From Stomatobaculum sp. F0698 (GTDB lineage Bacteria > Bacillota > Clostridia > Lachnospirales > Lachnospiraceae), in assembly GCF_030644385.1 (NCBI RefSeq), contig NZ_CP130060.1:1302001-1366000 (forward strand): a DNA stretch of 64,000 nucleotides, read 5' to 3'. Within the stretch, counting starts at the first letter, position 1, and every line of letters begins with the position of its first letter. Below are positions 41,559 through 50,104 of the stretch, piece after piece. The position numbers were made by a program, and so were the translations under genes. The notes beneath the pieces were generated by a model. That model was not told the DNA's origin. It ran no database searches and saw only the letters and a list, made by a program, of their open reading frames with translations.

Positions 41559-42577
41559 AAATCGACGCCCTTTTCGCCTGCCTTGCATTCACCGATCACG
41601 AAGCAGGTTTCACCCGCCGCCTTAAAGGCGCGGAGCGTCTTCTCGACATCGGCCGGATCGACCGCGACCATCATGCCGACACCCATGTTGAAGGTATTGT
41701 ACATGACATGCTCGCTGACCTCGCCCCTTTCCGCCATCAGGCGGAAGATGGCCGGAACCTCATAGGAGTCCTTCTTCACCACGGCGCGAATGCCGTCCTT
41801 CAGCATTCTGGGCACGTTCTCGTAGAAACCGCCGCCCGTAATGTGGCTGCAAGCATGGATGCGAACACCCGCCTCCTTTGCGCTCTTTAACGCCTTGACA
41901 TAGATGCGGGTCGGTGCGAGCAGCACCTCGCCGAGGGGGGCGCCGAGCTCCGGATAGAAGCGCGTCAAATTCTCCTTGCTCATCTCAAAGATGTTGCGAA
42001 CCAGGGAGAAACCGTTCGAGTGAACACCGCTCGACGCAATGCCGATCAGGACATCGCCCGGCTTCAGTTCTTCGCCCGTAATCAGGTCCTTTCTGTTGCA
42101 GACGCCGACCGAGAAGCCCGCGAGGTCATACTCGTCCTCCGGCATGAGGCCGGGGTGCTCCGCGGTCTCACCGCCGACCAGGGCGCAACCTGCCTGCACA
42201 CAACCCTCCGCGACACCGGAGACAATGGTCGCAATCTTCTCCGGGACATTCTTTCCGCAGGCAATGTAGTCGAGGAAAAAGAGCGGTTCGCCGCCCGCGC
42301 AGGCGACATCGTTCACGCACATTGCGACGCAGTCAATGCCGATCGTATCGTGGCGATCCAGCAGGAAGGCGATTTTTAACTTGGTGCCGACGCCGTCGGT
42401 TCCGGACAGAAGCACCGGATCCTCCATGTCCTTGATTCCCGCGAGGGAAAAGGCACCGGAAAAACCGCCGATTCCGCCGAGAACCTCCGGGCGCAGGGTG
42501 CGCTTTACAAACTGCTTCATCAGCTCGACGGACTCGTAGCCCGCCTCAATGTCAACTCCGGATTTTCTGTAATCCAT
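41552..42577 (-). CDS. purM: Phosphoribosylformylglycinamidine cyclo-ligase
   Basis: AIR synthetase, 341 residues. Visible: YRKSGVDIEAGYESVELMK at the start, LLSGTDGVGTKLKIAF, DCVAMCVNDVACAGGEPLFF and GETAEHPGLMPEDEYDLAGF, all PurM signatures for ATP and substrate binding. ATG 42577 has GAGGAG 7 bp upstream. It overlaps purN and follows purE by 11 bp. Confidence 0.97.
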   Translation of the reverse strand: MDYRKSGVDIEAGYESVELMKQFVKRTLRPEVLGGIGGFSGAFSLAGIKDMEDPVLLSGTDGVGTKLKIAFLLDRHDTIGIDCVAMCVNDVACAGGEPLFFLDYIACGKNVPEKIATIVSGVAEGCVQAGCALVGGETAEHPGLMPEDEYDLAGFSVGVCNRKDLITGEELKPGDVLIGIASSGVHSNGFSLVRNIFEMSKENLTRFYPELGAPLGEVLLAPTRIYVKALKSAKEAGVRIHACSHITGGGFYENVPRMLKDGIRAVVKKDSYEVPAIFRLMAERGEVSEHVMYNTFNMGVGMMVAVDPADVEKTLRAFKAAGETCFVIGECKAGEKGVDLC

Positions 42578-42588
42578 TGCGGCTCCTC

Positions 42589-43095
42589 TCACTTCAGAAA
42601 ACTCTGGTAACCCTCGCGCTGCAACTTGTCGTCCTTCGCGACGACCTCATCCCGCATTTCCTTCTGGAATGCCTGAAGCTTCTCTTCGAGCGCCTTGTCT
42701 CCGACCGCGAGCATCTTTGCCGCGAGGATACCGGCGTTCTTGCCGCCGTTGATCGCAACGGTCGCACAGGGAATGCCGCTCGGCATCTGCACGATCGAAT
42801 AGAGCGAATCCACACCGCCGAGGTCCGAAGTCTTCATCGGGACACCGATTACCGGGAGCGTGAAGAGAGCCGCACACATACCCGGCAGATGCGCTGCCTT
42901 GCCCGCACCTGCGATGATCACCGAGAGTCCGCGCTCACGCGCGCCGTTTGCCCAGGAAAAGAAGACATCGGGCTCGCGGTGCGCCGAGATAATGCGCATC
43001 TCATATTCAATCCCCATCTTCTCCAAAAATGCCGCTGCCTGTGCCATCACGGGCATATCCGAATCGCTGCCCATCACAATTCCGACTTTTGCCAT
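42589..43095 (-). CDS. purE: N5-carboxyaminoimidazole ribonucleotide mutase
   Basis: Class I PurE, 168 residues, shifting the carboxyl group on CAIR. The opening KVGIVMGSDSDMPVM and ISAHREPD carry the Ser and His active-site residues, with VIIAGAGKAAHLPGM and the following VIGVPMK loop. First gene of purE-M-N-D. The start follows AAGGAGGATAAA. No purK is adjacent; none is visible in the window. Confidence 0.96.
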   Translation of the reverse strand: MAKVGIVMGSDSDMPVMAQAAAFLEKMGIEYEMRIISAHREPDVFFSWANGARERGLSVIIAGAGKAAHLPGMCAALFTLPVIGVPMKTSDLGGVDSLYSIVQMPSGIPCATVAINGGKNAGILAAKMLAVGDKALEEKLQAFQKEMRDEVVAKDDKLQREGYQSFLK

Positions 43096-43126
43096 TTTAT
43101 CCTCCTTAAAAGTTGCTTACAGCTTT

Positions 43127-43155
43127 ATTATATCGGCGCAGTACCCCGAGCTCAA
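43127..43155 (-). promoter_or_regulatory. Promoter of purEMND
   Basis: Minus strand TTGAGC (43150-43155), 17-bp spacer, TATAAT (43127-43132). The leader is only about 25 nt, too short for a purine riboswitch. Confidence 0.7.
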
Positions 43156-43201
43156 TGCCAAAATCGAGCAAACGGATATAAGCCCCGGTGTTACCCTTAT
43201 T

Positions 43202-43903
43202 TTATTCGTTTTCCGCCGCATAGAGCCCGCGGAGCAAGCGCTGTTGCCGCGGTGTAAAATGCGTTTCCGCGCCCCGCAGATTCAAGTAGCGATCCACGGC
43301 GTCGAGGCATTTTTTTTGCTCCGCTTCGCTCGCCGTTTCCCGTATGAGCGGCCTAAGCCTATCCCGCAGCGCCTTATCGAGAAAAAGAGAAAAATCCTCC
43401 GCGTGCGCCGCCGCGAGGGCCGGGAAGCGATCCGCATACCAGAGCGTCTCCCCGGGTAAGGTCATCGAGAGGCTGTATCCCCCTGTGTACGGCTCCGAAA
43501 AACGCTCCCGCACATCCTCCTCCGCATAGTCGAAGAGGTCGTAATACATGGCCTCTCGGAGCGCTTCCTCACCGCCGCCCTGCGAAAGCAAGGCGTAGCA
43601 CTGAAGAAACAGTTCTATGCAGCGCACTTCCGTTTCCGGAGTGCACTGCGGCATAAAAACCCGGCTGCAACTCGAAGAAAGCGCGGCGAGATAGCGCTCT
43701 GCCCCTCCCGCCGCGGGGACAAACAAAGAAACGGCTTCCGCTCGCTCCCCGCCCGCTTTGCCGATCGCCTTTTCGAGCGCCGACGCCTCTCGCCGAAAGA
43801 AGCCTCGGAACAAGCGTCCCGCGGCCTCTTCCGCCGGTATTTCTTTAAGCCGCTCCGCAGACAGCGCGCGGCGCTCCCGAAGGAGCTCTTCTCCGCCCCT
43901 CAA
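43202..43903 (-). CDS. Hypothetical protein, last gene of the pyr operon
   Basis: A soluble, probably helical protein of about 233 residues that I do not recognise. It includes CSRVFMPQCTPETEVRCIEL, AMYYDLFDYAEEDVRERF and a C-terminal FTPRQQRLLRGLYAAENE. The start is uncertain: the TTG at 43903 overlaps the upstream stop (TTGA), and another TTG lies at 43936; no ATG is nearby. The tight coupling with the membrane protein gene upstream suggests a shared process. No membrane segments or signal peptide. Confidence 0.65.
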   Translation of the reverse strand: MRGGEELLRERRALSAERLKEIPAEEAAGRLFRGFFRREASALEKAIGKAGGERAEAVSLFVPAAGGAERYLAALSSSCSRVFMPQCTPETEVRCIELFLQCYALLSQGGGEEALREAMYYDLFDYAEEDVRERFSEPYTGGYSLSMTLPGETLWYADRFPALAAAHAEDFSLFLDKALRDRLRPLIRETASEAEQKKCLDAVDRYLNLRGAETHFTPRQQRLLRGLYAAENE

Positions 43904-44373
43904 GTCGTGAGCCCCAGGAGCAACGCAATCACCCAAGTTACCATGACCAGCGAAGAGAGCGAGAGTCCCACCCAGGTGTAGAGCTGATCCTTCTCCTTGT
44001 CGCGGAGCGCCCTGACCGCGAGATATATCCCGTAGGCCGAAACCAGCATGGCGCTCATAACCGCCGCCGAAACCGTAAGCGAGGGTTCTCCCGCCGCCTG
44101 TATCATGCCGAAAAAGGCAAATACGGTAAAGAGGATCGCAATGCAGGCGGCAATCAGCACTGTGTACCCCTCTTCGGCGCGGGGTTTCCTGAGATAACTG
44201 ATGAGGCCTTCCAGTTGCTTGCCCTTCTTCTGTTTTGCAGCGGTCTTTTTCCCGCTGCGTTTCACTTCCTCTTCCGGCAAAAACTCCGGACGTTCCAGAA
44301 TGGAGTCATCGACTTTCGTTGCTGGCGTCAGGATTTGATATTCTCGCTTACGAAACGGATTCGGCAGCTTCAC
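43900..44373 (-). CDS. Small membrane protein, unknown
   Basis: A 157-residue protein with a charged cytoplasmic N-terminus (Lys/Glu-rich, about 1-68) and three predicted helices: about 71-92 (VLIAACIAILFTVFAFFGM), 98-120 and 135-155 (LSSLVMVTWVIALLLGL). The start is GTG 44373, 7 bp after GAGGAGG, placing the first 26 bp inside the end of the VanZ-like gene. I do not recognise the family with certainty. Part of the tail of the pyr operon. Confidence 0.75.
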   Translation of the reverse strand: MKLPNPFRKREYQILTPATKVDDSILERPEFLPEEEVKRSGKKTAAKQKKGKQLEGLISYLRKPRAEEGYTVLIAACIAILFTVFAFFGMIQAAGEPSLTVSAAVMSAMLVSAYGIYLAVRALRDKEKDQLYTWVGLSLSSLVMVTWVIALLLGLTT

Positions 44374-44821
44374 GATTTAACCTCCTCAATGCCAGTCGAA
44401 AAATAAAATAACCCGCGACGACACCGATTGTATTCAAAAAAATATCGTCGACATCAAAACTGCCGAGTCTCGTCGCGAGTTGCACCGTTTCGATGAGTCC
44501 CGAAAACAGAAAACCGGCAATTAAACTGCGGAAAAAGTTGTGCCGCCGCCCGCTCACAATCGGCAGAAAAAAGCCGAAGGGAACAAAGGCAAGTACATTG
44601 CCGACGGTATTCAACACAAAGGCGCGGTATCCCAGAATATCGCGGTAATGCCAGAAACGCCAGATTTCCCGAAAGAGCACGAGGTTATAGCGCAAGTTCG
44701 CATTGACCCTCCCCTGCCTGCCGAGTGCCTCGGCAAAAAAGAGAAAGTAACTGAGCCCGGCCAGATAAATCAAAAACAGCAGGGTGCCGAGCAGGCGATG
44801 CTTCCACTGAATCTTATCCAT
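44348..44821 (-). CDS. VanZ-like membrane protein
   Basis: A 157-residue protein with four predicted helices. The VanZ family signature is visible: NLVLFREIWRFWHY, NTVGNVLAFVPFGFFLPI, and SGLIETVQLATRLGSFDVDD followed by the last helix NTIGVVAGYFIFRLAL. VanZ gives low-level teicoplanin resistance in enterococci, but most genomic relatives have no known role. Starts 8 bp after pyrE and overlaps the next gene by 26 bp. Confidence 0.88.
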   Translation of the reverse strand: MDKIQWKHRLLGTLLFLIYLAGLSYFLFFAEALGRQGRVNANLRYNLVLFREIWRFWHYRDILGYRAFVLNTVGNVLAFVPFGFFLPIVSGRRHNFFRSLIAGFLFSGLIETVQLATRLGSFDVDDIFLNTIGVVAGYFIFRLALRRLNREAAESVS

Positions 44822-44829
44822 CGAGCGGC

Positions 44830-45510
44830 TCAGTCCTCCTCCGCACCGTACTCTCGGTAGTATGCGTCGATTCGCTCCATGAGCGCGTCATCAATGATCA
44901 CCTTGCCGTTCACTTCGCGCTTGTAGAGATGCGCAATGACCTCCTTCATCGTGACGATTGCGGTCGTCTTGATGCCGTAGCGCTCCGAAATCTCGGAGAG
45001 TGCGCTCTTCTTCCCCTTGCCTCTCTCGCAGCGGTCCACGCTGACCACGAGGCCCAGTACCTCTGCGTTGCCCTGTGCCTTGATGATGGGCATCGTCTCC
45101 TCAATCGAGGTGCCCGCCGTGGTCACGTCTTCGACAATCACGATCTTATCCGTGTCCTTGATCGGTGCGCCGAGGAGAATCCCCTTATCTCCGTGGTCCT
45201 TCACTTCCTTGCGGTTTGCGACATAGCCGAGTTCCTTCTCATAGAGCTCGCTCATGCCGATGGATGCCGCGACGCAGAGCGGAATGCCCTTGTAAGCCGG
45301 TCCGAAGAGCAGACTTGCCTCGTCGCCGAAAGCCGCATGGATGGCGCGCGCATAGTAGGCGCCGAGCTGCTTTAACTGGGTTCCGGTGCGGTAAAAGCCG
45401 GTGTTCACGAAAAACGGGGTCTTTCTTCCGCTCTTGGTCACGAAGTCTCCGAACTTTAAGACCTCGCACGAAATCATAAATTCAATAAATTCCTGCTTGT
45501 ACTGTTCCAT
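44830..45510 (-). CDS. pyrE: Orotate phosphoribosyltransferase
   Basis: Adds PRPP-derived ribose phosphate to orotate to give OMP. A 226-residue enzyme; the PRPP-binding loop is IVIVEDVTTAGTSIEETMPI, with LLFGPAYKGIPLCVA upstream and FVTKSGRKTPFFVNTGFY near the start. Fourth gene of pyrF-K-D-E, 9 bp after pyrD. Confidence 0.96.
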   Translation of the reverse strand: MEQYKQEFIEFMISCEVLKFGDFVTKSGRKTPFFVNTGFYRTGTQLKQLGAYYARAIHAAFGDEASLLFGPAYKGIPLCVAASIGMSELYEKELGYVANRKEVKDHGDKGILLGAPIKDTDKIVIVEDVTTAGTSIEETMPIIKAQGNAEVLGLVVSVDRCERGKGKKSALSEISERYGIKTTAIVTMKEVIAHLYKREVNGKVIIDDALMERIDAYYREYGAEED

Positions 45511-45519
45511 AGTCCTCCC

Positions 45520-46431
45520 TTATTGGCGCACCGCGCCGATGAGTTCTCTGACGTCCCTGGTACCGGTTCTCAAAAGATATGCGGCTATGCCCTCCGCGAC
45601 CTCCTCCGAGGCGCGCGGGTTCCGGAAATTCGCCGTGCCGACCGAGACCGCCGTCGCGCCCGCGAGCAAAAACTCGACCGCGTCCGCGGCGTTCTCGATG
45701 CCGCCCATACCGATGATGGGCAGCTTGACCGCATGTGCGCAGTCATAGACCATGCGCACCGCAATCGGGTGCACCGCGGGGCCCGAGAGGCCGCCGGTGC
45801 GATTCGCGAGCACAAAACATCTGCGCTCAATGTCGATCTTCATGCCGGTCAAGGTGTTGATGAGCGAGAGCACATCCGCGCCGCCCGCCTCGGCCGCCCG
45901 CGCGGTCTCCGTGATATCGGTGACATTCGGCGATAGCTTGACAATTAAGGGCTGCGCCGCTCTCTCCTTCACGCGGCGGGTAATGTGCTCGACCGCCTTT
46001 GCCTGCGTGCCGAAGGCAATACCGCCCTCTTTGACGTTCGGGCAGGAGATGTTGAGCTCAAGAAAATCAACCGGCGCCTCACGAAGCCGCTCCACGACCT
46101 CGACATACTCCTCTTCGCTGTGACCGCAGACATTGACCACGACGCGGGTGTCAAACTGCTTTAAGAACGGCAAATCCCGCTTAAGGAATACATCCACGCC
46201 CGGATTCTGGAGGCCGATCGCATTCAGCATACCGCTCGGCGTCTCCGCGATGCGAGGCGTCGGGTTTCCCGCCCACGGAACGGCCGCGACCCCCTTGGTC
46301 ACGACCGCCCCGAGCTTATTTAAGTCCACAAATTCACTGTACTCTTCTCCGGCCCCGAAGGTGCCGCTCGCCGTCATCACGGGGTTTTTGAGGGTGATGC
46401 CCGCGAGACTCACTTCCGTTGAAATGTTCAA
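45520..46431 (-). CDS. pyrD: Dihydroorotate dehydrogenase B, catalytic subunit
   Basis: FMN subunit of the NAD-dependent class 1B enzyme converting dihydroorotate to orotate. A 303-residue TIM barrel. The catalytic base Cys is in [13 protein letters not shown], characteristic for class 1[17 protein letters not shown] at the start and the C-terminal [19 protein letters not shown] bind FMN. ATGA overlap with pyrK, its electron-transfer partner. Confidence 0.96.
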   Translation of the reverse strand: MNISTEVSLAGITLKNPVMTASGTFGAGEEYSEFVDLNKLGAVVTKGVAAVPWAGNPTPRIAETPSGMLNAIGLQNPGVDVFLKRDLPFLKQFDTRVVVNVCGHSEEEYVEVVERLREAPVDFLELNISCPNVKEGGIAFGTQAKAVEHITRRVKERAAQPLIVKLSPNVTDITETARAAEAGGADVLSLINTLTGMKIDIERRCFVLANRTGGLSGPAVHPIAVRMVYDCAHAVKLPIIGMGGIENAADAVEFLLAGATAVSVGTANFRNPRASEEVAEGIAAYLLRTGTRDVRELIGAVRQ

Positions 46432-47207
46432 AGCACCACCTCCTCTGCGCGAAACACCGGTCCGTCGGCGCAGACGCGCTTGTTTTTGACATTCGAGTGC
46501 GCATCAACCTCCGTGCTCTCTGTGATGCAGCCGAGGCAGGCGCCGATGCCGCAGGCCATGCGCTCTTCCATGGAGACCCAGAGCGGAATGCCTTCCTCTG
46601 CCGCGTACGCCTTCAGCGCGCGGAGCATGGGCAGCGGGCCGCAGCTTAAAATCGCCTTCGGCTTTTCCGGAAGCGCGCGGAGCAAATCCACGACGTTGCC
46701 CCGAATGCCGAGACTGCCGTCTTCGGTCGCAATCTTCACCTCATCGGCCGCGACCGCAAAGTCCTCGAGCAAAAAGAGCTGGGACTTGCTGCGATAGCCG
46801 AGGAGAGCTGACTTTTTTCCCGGGAGCGCCCAGAGGAGCTCAAGGAGAGGCGGGATGCCGATGCCGCCGCCGACCACTGCGACATTGTCGAGTTCGGTCG
46901 GAAAGCTGTTGCCGAGCGGCCCGAGCAACATGAGTTCGGTGCCCGCTGGGTAGCGCGAGAGTTCTTCGGTGCCGCTTCCCTCCTTGGTCACGCGGTACAC
47001 CAACCGCAAGATACCGTCCTCGCGGTCTATATTGCAGAGACTGATGGGTCTCGGCAGGATATGCGCCTCGTTATTCAAAAACACATTGACAAACTGTCCC
47101 GGTTTTGCCGCCGCCGCAATCTGCGGTGCCAAAAGTCTCAGGTCAAAGACGCCGGGACATAATTCGCGCTGTCCTAAGACGGAAGCGCGCTCCTTTACTT
47201 TACTCAT
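46428..47207 (-). CDS. pyrK: Dihydroorotate dehydrogenase B, electron transfer subunit
   Basis: FAD/[2Fe-2S] subunit passing electrons from PyrD to NAD. A 259-residue ferredoxin-reductase-like protein: [19 protein letters not shown] binds [21 protein letters not shown] binds NAD, and the C-terminal [10 protein letters not shown] plus a later Cys (KRVCADGP) bind the iron-sulfur cluster. ATG 47207 (SKVKERAS...) is chosen over upstream codons by family length. Confidence 0.95.
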   Translation of the reverse strand: MSKVKERASVLGQRELCPGVFDLRLLAPQIAAAAKPGQFVNVFLNNEAHILPRPISLCNIDREDGILRLVYRVTKEGSGTEELSRYPAGTELMLLGPLGNSFPTELDNVAVVGGGIGIPPLLELLWALPGKKSALLGYRSKSQLFLLEDFAVAADEVKIATEDGSLGIRGNVVDLLRALPEKPKAILSCGPLPMLRALKAYAAEEGIPLWVSMEERMACGIGACLGCITESTEVDAHSNVKNKRVCADGPVFRAEEVVL

Positions 47208-47226
47208 ATGCCGATTTCCCCGTTTC

Positions 47227-48153
47227 TCACGCAAAGCGGATGCAACGCCGAAGATCCGCAATCATATCGAGCGTCGCCTGTCTCGCCGCCTTTGCAAAGC
47301 CCTCTGCGCCGAACTCACGATACTGCTCCTGCTTCCACGCCGCGATGATGCCGCGCGAAGAGTTCACAATGCCGCCCTCGCCCTTTTCGTTAAACGCGAC
47401 CGCGAGATCCTCTGCCTTGCCGCCCTGCGCGCCGTAGCCCGGAATCAGGAAGAAGGTGTGCGGCATACGCGCTCTGAGCTCCGAAAGCATCTTGGGATAG
47501 GTCGCACCGACCACCGCGCCGACATTGGACCACTCACCTTCCATGAGGGACGCGCCCCAGGACGAGGTGAGATCCGCGACCCGTGCATAGAGCGGCTCAC
47601 CGTCAATCAGCCGGTCCTGTAACTCCCCGCTCGAGGGATTCGAGGTCTTGACAAGCACAAAAATACCCTTGTCGCAGCGTTCGCAGACCTCGAGGAAGGG
47701 CTTCACGCCGTCGCTGCCGAGGTAGGGATTCACGGTCGCCATATCCGCGTCAAAGGGGAAGAACTGCTTCTCGCCTATGGTGATGCTGCCGAGGTGTCCC
47801 TCCGCATAGGCCGCAGAGGTCGAACCGATGTCGCCGCGCTTCACATCCGCGATGACAATGAGCCCGAGCTCCTTCGCGAGCCGCACGGTCTTCTCGTAGG
47901 CAATGAGACCAGGAACACCGAACTGCTCGTACATGGCAATCTGGGGCTTCACCGCCGGAATCAAATCCGCCGTCTCCCGAAGTATGGCCTCGTTAAAGCG
48001 AAGGCAGGCCTCGGCCGCGCCCTCCAAATTTTCGCCCTTCTCGGCAAACGCGGCCTGCTTTACCGCATCCGGAATATAGGCCAGCATGGGGTCCAGACCG
48101 ACACAGATCGGGGCCTTGGTCTCTTTGATTTTTTCGATTAAAGTTGTAATCAT
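47227..48153 (-). CDS. pyrF: Orotidine 5'-phosphate decarboxylase
   Basis: Last step to UMP. A 308-residue enzyme of the longer PyrF group common in clostridia and actinobacteria. APICVGLDPMLAYIP opens the barrel and LIVIADVKRGDIGSTSAAYA holds the catalytic Lys/Asp set; VKTSNPSSGELQD and FFLIPGYGAQGG are typical. First gene of the pyr operon; start after AGGAGGAAGCG. Confidence 0.96.
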   Translation of the reverse strand: MITTLIEKIKETKAPICVGLDPMLAYIPDAVKQAAFAEKGENLEGAAEACLRFNEAILRETADLIPAVKPQIAMYEQFGVPGLIAYEKTVRLAKELGLIVIADVKRGDIGSTSAAYAEGHLGSITIGEKQFFPFDADMATVNPYLGSDGVKPFLEVCERCDKGIFVLVKTSNPSSGELQDRLIDGEPLYARVADLTSSWGASLMEGEWSNVGAVVGATYPKMLSELRARMPHTFFLIPGYGAQGGKAEDLAVAFNEKGEGGIVNSSRGIIAAWKQEQYREFGAEGFAKAARQATLDMIADLRRCIRFA

Positions 48154-48191
48154 CGCTTCCTCCTGTAGGCAGCCGTAAACTCGTTTTTCTT

Positions 48192-48220
48192 ATTATATGT
48201 TTTTTTGGCCCCGCACGCAA
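48192..48220 (-). promoter_or_regulatory. Promoter of the pyrFKDE operon
   Basis: Minus strand TTGCGT (48215-48220), 17-bp spacer, TATAAT (48192-48197). The short leader shows no PyrR-type attenuator. Confidence 0.7.
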
Positions 48221-48263
48221 CGAGCGCGCACGCTTTACGGTTTTCTTACAGCTTTTCCCCGCC

Positions 48264-48292
48264 TCGCACAGCCGTAAAATCTATGTTATAAT
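48264..48292 (+). promoter_or_regulatory. Promoter of the GNAT gene
   Basis: TGT-extended TATAAT (48287-48292) with a poor -35 at 48264-48269. It excludes an ATG at 48291 as the start codon. Confidence 0.6.
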
Positions 48293-48344
48293 GACGGAAA
48301 TCTTTAAGATGAACGATTATGCGCAAAGCGCAGATGGGAGCTCT

Positions 48345-49124
48345 ATGAAATTAACAGAACAAGATCGTTTAAACCACGGCGAGCAGGACAAAATTATGGC
48401 CCTCTTGAAACGCTGCCACGAGAAGGAAGCTTTTTCGATGACCTTCCCGCTCCTCGAGCCGGGCACCAAGTACCTCCTTGCCTACGACAGCAAAGATCCC
48501 AAGGAACTCCGCGCCGTCATGGCGCTCTGCGGCCTTGGCGATCAAATTTTTGAGGTCTATGCGTTCACCGATCCGGACTACCGCAAGCAGGGTTACTTCC
48601 GCCGTCTCTGGAACAAGGCAAAAATCACCTTCCCGGGCAAGAGTTTAAAGGGCGCGGCCCCGGTGGTTCGCTTCCCGATTGACGGTGCCTGCAAAGATGC
48701 GCTTCCGGTGCTCCTCTCGATCGGCGCCCACCTCGCGGAGGAAGAAACCGAGATGGAGTGCGAGCTCGAGGACAAGCCGACGCCGGATTCGCGCTACCGC
48801 TTCCTTGAGTCCAAGCCGTCCCCGGAAGGCTTCCGCGCCTACCAGGTATTCCTTCCGGACGACAAGCGCCCGGCCTTCCGCTGCTTTGTCACCCCGATGA
48901 AGGACAACAAGGCCTACCTGCACCGCATCGCGACCCGCAAGGATTTGATCGGTCAGGGCGTGGGCAGCGAGCTCTTCCCGCAGTTCCTCGGCCTTTTAAA
49001 GAAGCTCGGCTATAAGAAGGCCGTCATGCAGGTCGGTTCTTCCAACACCCCTGCGGTGCGCCTCTACACGGCAAACGGCTTCCGTAAAACCACCTCGCTC
49101 CGCTACTATGAGCTCCTGCTCTGA
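48345..49124 (+). CDS. Tandem GNAT acetyltransferase
   Basis: A 259-residue protein with two GNAT-like halves. The N-terminal half (about 25-110) has YAFTDPDYRKQGYFRRLW, a degenerate acetyl-CoA loop. The C-terminal half (about 170-259) has LHRIATRKDLIGQGVGSELF, the usual Q/RxxGxG/A pyrophosphate loop, and NTPAVRLYTANGFRKTTSLRYY. Substrate unknown (protein N-terminus, amine or antibiotic). The start ATG 48345 follows GGGAG; the in-frame ATG at 48291 overlaps the promoter -10 and is rejected. Confidence 0.88.
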   Translation: MKLTEQDRLNHGEQDKIMALLKRCHEKEAFSMTFPLLEPGTKYLLAYDSKDPKELRAVMALCGLGDQIFEVYAFTDPDYRKQGYFRRLWNKAKITFPGKSLKGAAPVVRFPIDGACKDALPVLLSIGAHLAEEETEMECELEDKPTPDSRYRFLESKPSPEGFRAYQVFLPDDKRPAFRCFVTPMKDNKAYLHRIATRKDLIGQGVGSELFPQFLGLLKKLGYKKAVMQVGSSNTPAVRLYTANGFRKTTSLRYYELLL

Positions 49125-49143
49125 GTCTGTCTCGATTTGTTAA

Positions 49144-49197
49144 ACTCCCCGTCTCTCAGAGACCGCATCAAAACGGTTCTGTGACGGGGATTTTTTA
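49144..49197 (+). terminator. Terminator of the GNAT gene
   Basis: CTCCCCGTC / GACGGGGA with an inner GAACCG-type stem and T6. Confidence 0.85.
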
Positions 49198-49407
49198 TTC
49201 CCTTGTCTTCTTGTCCTGTCTCTCGATTTTCATATTTTTGTTTTTCTTGTCTCTTATTCTCTTTCCCTTGGTTTTCGTATTTTTTCATTTTGTTGCCATG
49301 GCACTGTTATTTCTTAGCGGGCTCTGCTATTCTCTTCCTAACAATATGAGTAAATACAAGCTAACAAGCTCTGTTGCTTGGCTTTTTGCGAAGAGAAAGG
49401 ATGTCCC
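49198..49407. other. Pyrimidine-rich intergenic stretch
   Basis: From about 49198 to 49290 the plus strand is almost all C and T (CTTGTCCTGTCTCTCG, TTTTTGTTTTTCTTG). A hydrophobic open frame here has no ribosome binding site and looks like a by-product of the composition. The rest should hold the promoter of the DUF4491 gene; I see no clear match. Confidence 0.5.
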
Positions 49408-49695
49408 ATGAATTTAAACGGCCTCTTGATCGGTTTCGGTGCCTTTTTGATGATAGGCGCCTTTCACCCCATCGTCATAAAGAGCGAATACTATATCGGC
49501 AAACAAATCTGGCCGCTCTTTGCCCTGCTCGGCATCGCGGCACTCGCAGTCTCCCTCTTTCTCCGCGGGACGGTTCCGAGCGCTCTCACAGCCGTCTTCG
49601 GCGTGAGCTGCCTCTGGAGTATCCTCGAGCTCTTTGAGCAGGAGGAGCGCGTCAAGAAGGGCTGGTTTCCCAAAAATCCGAAGAAGAAGGGCTGA
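49408..49695 (+). CDS. DUF4491 family membrane protein
   Basis: A 95-residue protein with three predicted helices: about 5-22 (LLIGFGAFLMIGAFHPIV), 35-52 (PLFALLGIAALAVSLFL) and 55-75. The segment FHPIVIKSEYYIGKQIWPLF and the end WSILELFEQEERVKKGWFP are the DUF4491 pattern as I remember it; the last part is a charged cytoplasmic tail. Function unknown. ATG 49408 has AAAGGA 7 bp upstream. Confidence 0.85.
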   Translation: MNLNGLLIGFGAFLMIGAFHPIVIKSEYYIGKQIWPLFALLGIAALAVSLFLRGTVPSALTAVFGVSCLWSILELFEQEERVKKGWFPKNPKKKG

Positions 49696-50104
49696 AACCG
49701 TTTGCTTCATGCGCCCCCTGCGGCAGCATTCGTGTATTTCTGCTCTCTCCGTACGGGCACATGTCCTGCCCCCTGTGATGCGGATGGTCACGCAGCTCTT
49801 TATCTGAATTCAGTTGACTCTTGTAATCTAAACGAAAATGCTTTGTTATATCCCCGTTCGGATAAGATGATGCACCTCTTTTCCCTGCTTACCGCTTCCT
49901 TGAAACAGTGTGGTTGAAGGAAGCGGTAAGAAAGCATGCTATCCGGCCTTCTTGTAGCGGGCTTTATATGAAATACGGGCAAAATAAGAAAGCTTATGAA
50001 AAAAGCTGCGTGCAGATGCACGCAGCTTTTTTCGTCGCCCACGGAAGGACAGGTTCTTGTCTCTCCCCATGGGGCCATGACGATTATTTTTTAGCGCTCT
50101 TCAC
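49696..50104. other. Non-coding stretch with a 14-bp perfect inverted repeat
   Basis: No credible gene. CTTACCGCTTCCTT (49888-49901) and its exact complement AAGGAAGCGGTAAG (49917-49930) flank a 15-nt loop, with no T-run after it, so it is not a normal terminator. The pheT terminator lies at 49999-50032. The sequence left of 49880 gives no recognisable signal. Confidence 0.5.
49999..50032. terminator. Terminator of pheST
   Basis: AAAAAAGCTGCGTGC / GCACGCAGCTTTTTT, 4-nt loop, symmetric so active on both strands. Confidence 0.9.

Noticed and set aside
43096..43201. Purine riboswitch before purE
   Set aside because: The leader from the predicted promoter is about 25 nt, too short, and no aptamer core was seen.
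44348..44821. Glycopeptide resistance locus suggested by the VanZ-like gene
   Set aside because: No vanHAXY or two-component genes nearby; isolated VanZ-like genes are common in Firmicutes.
49181..49411. Hydrophobic 76-codon open frame
   Set aside because: Composition of the pyrimidine tract forces Phe/Leu/Ser codons; it overlaps the GNAT terminator and lacks a ribosome binding site.
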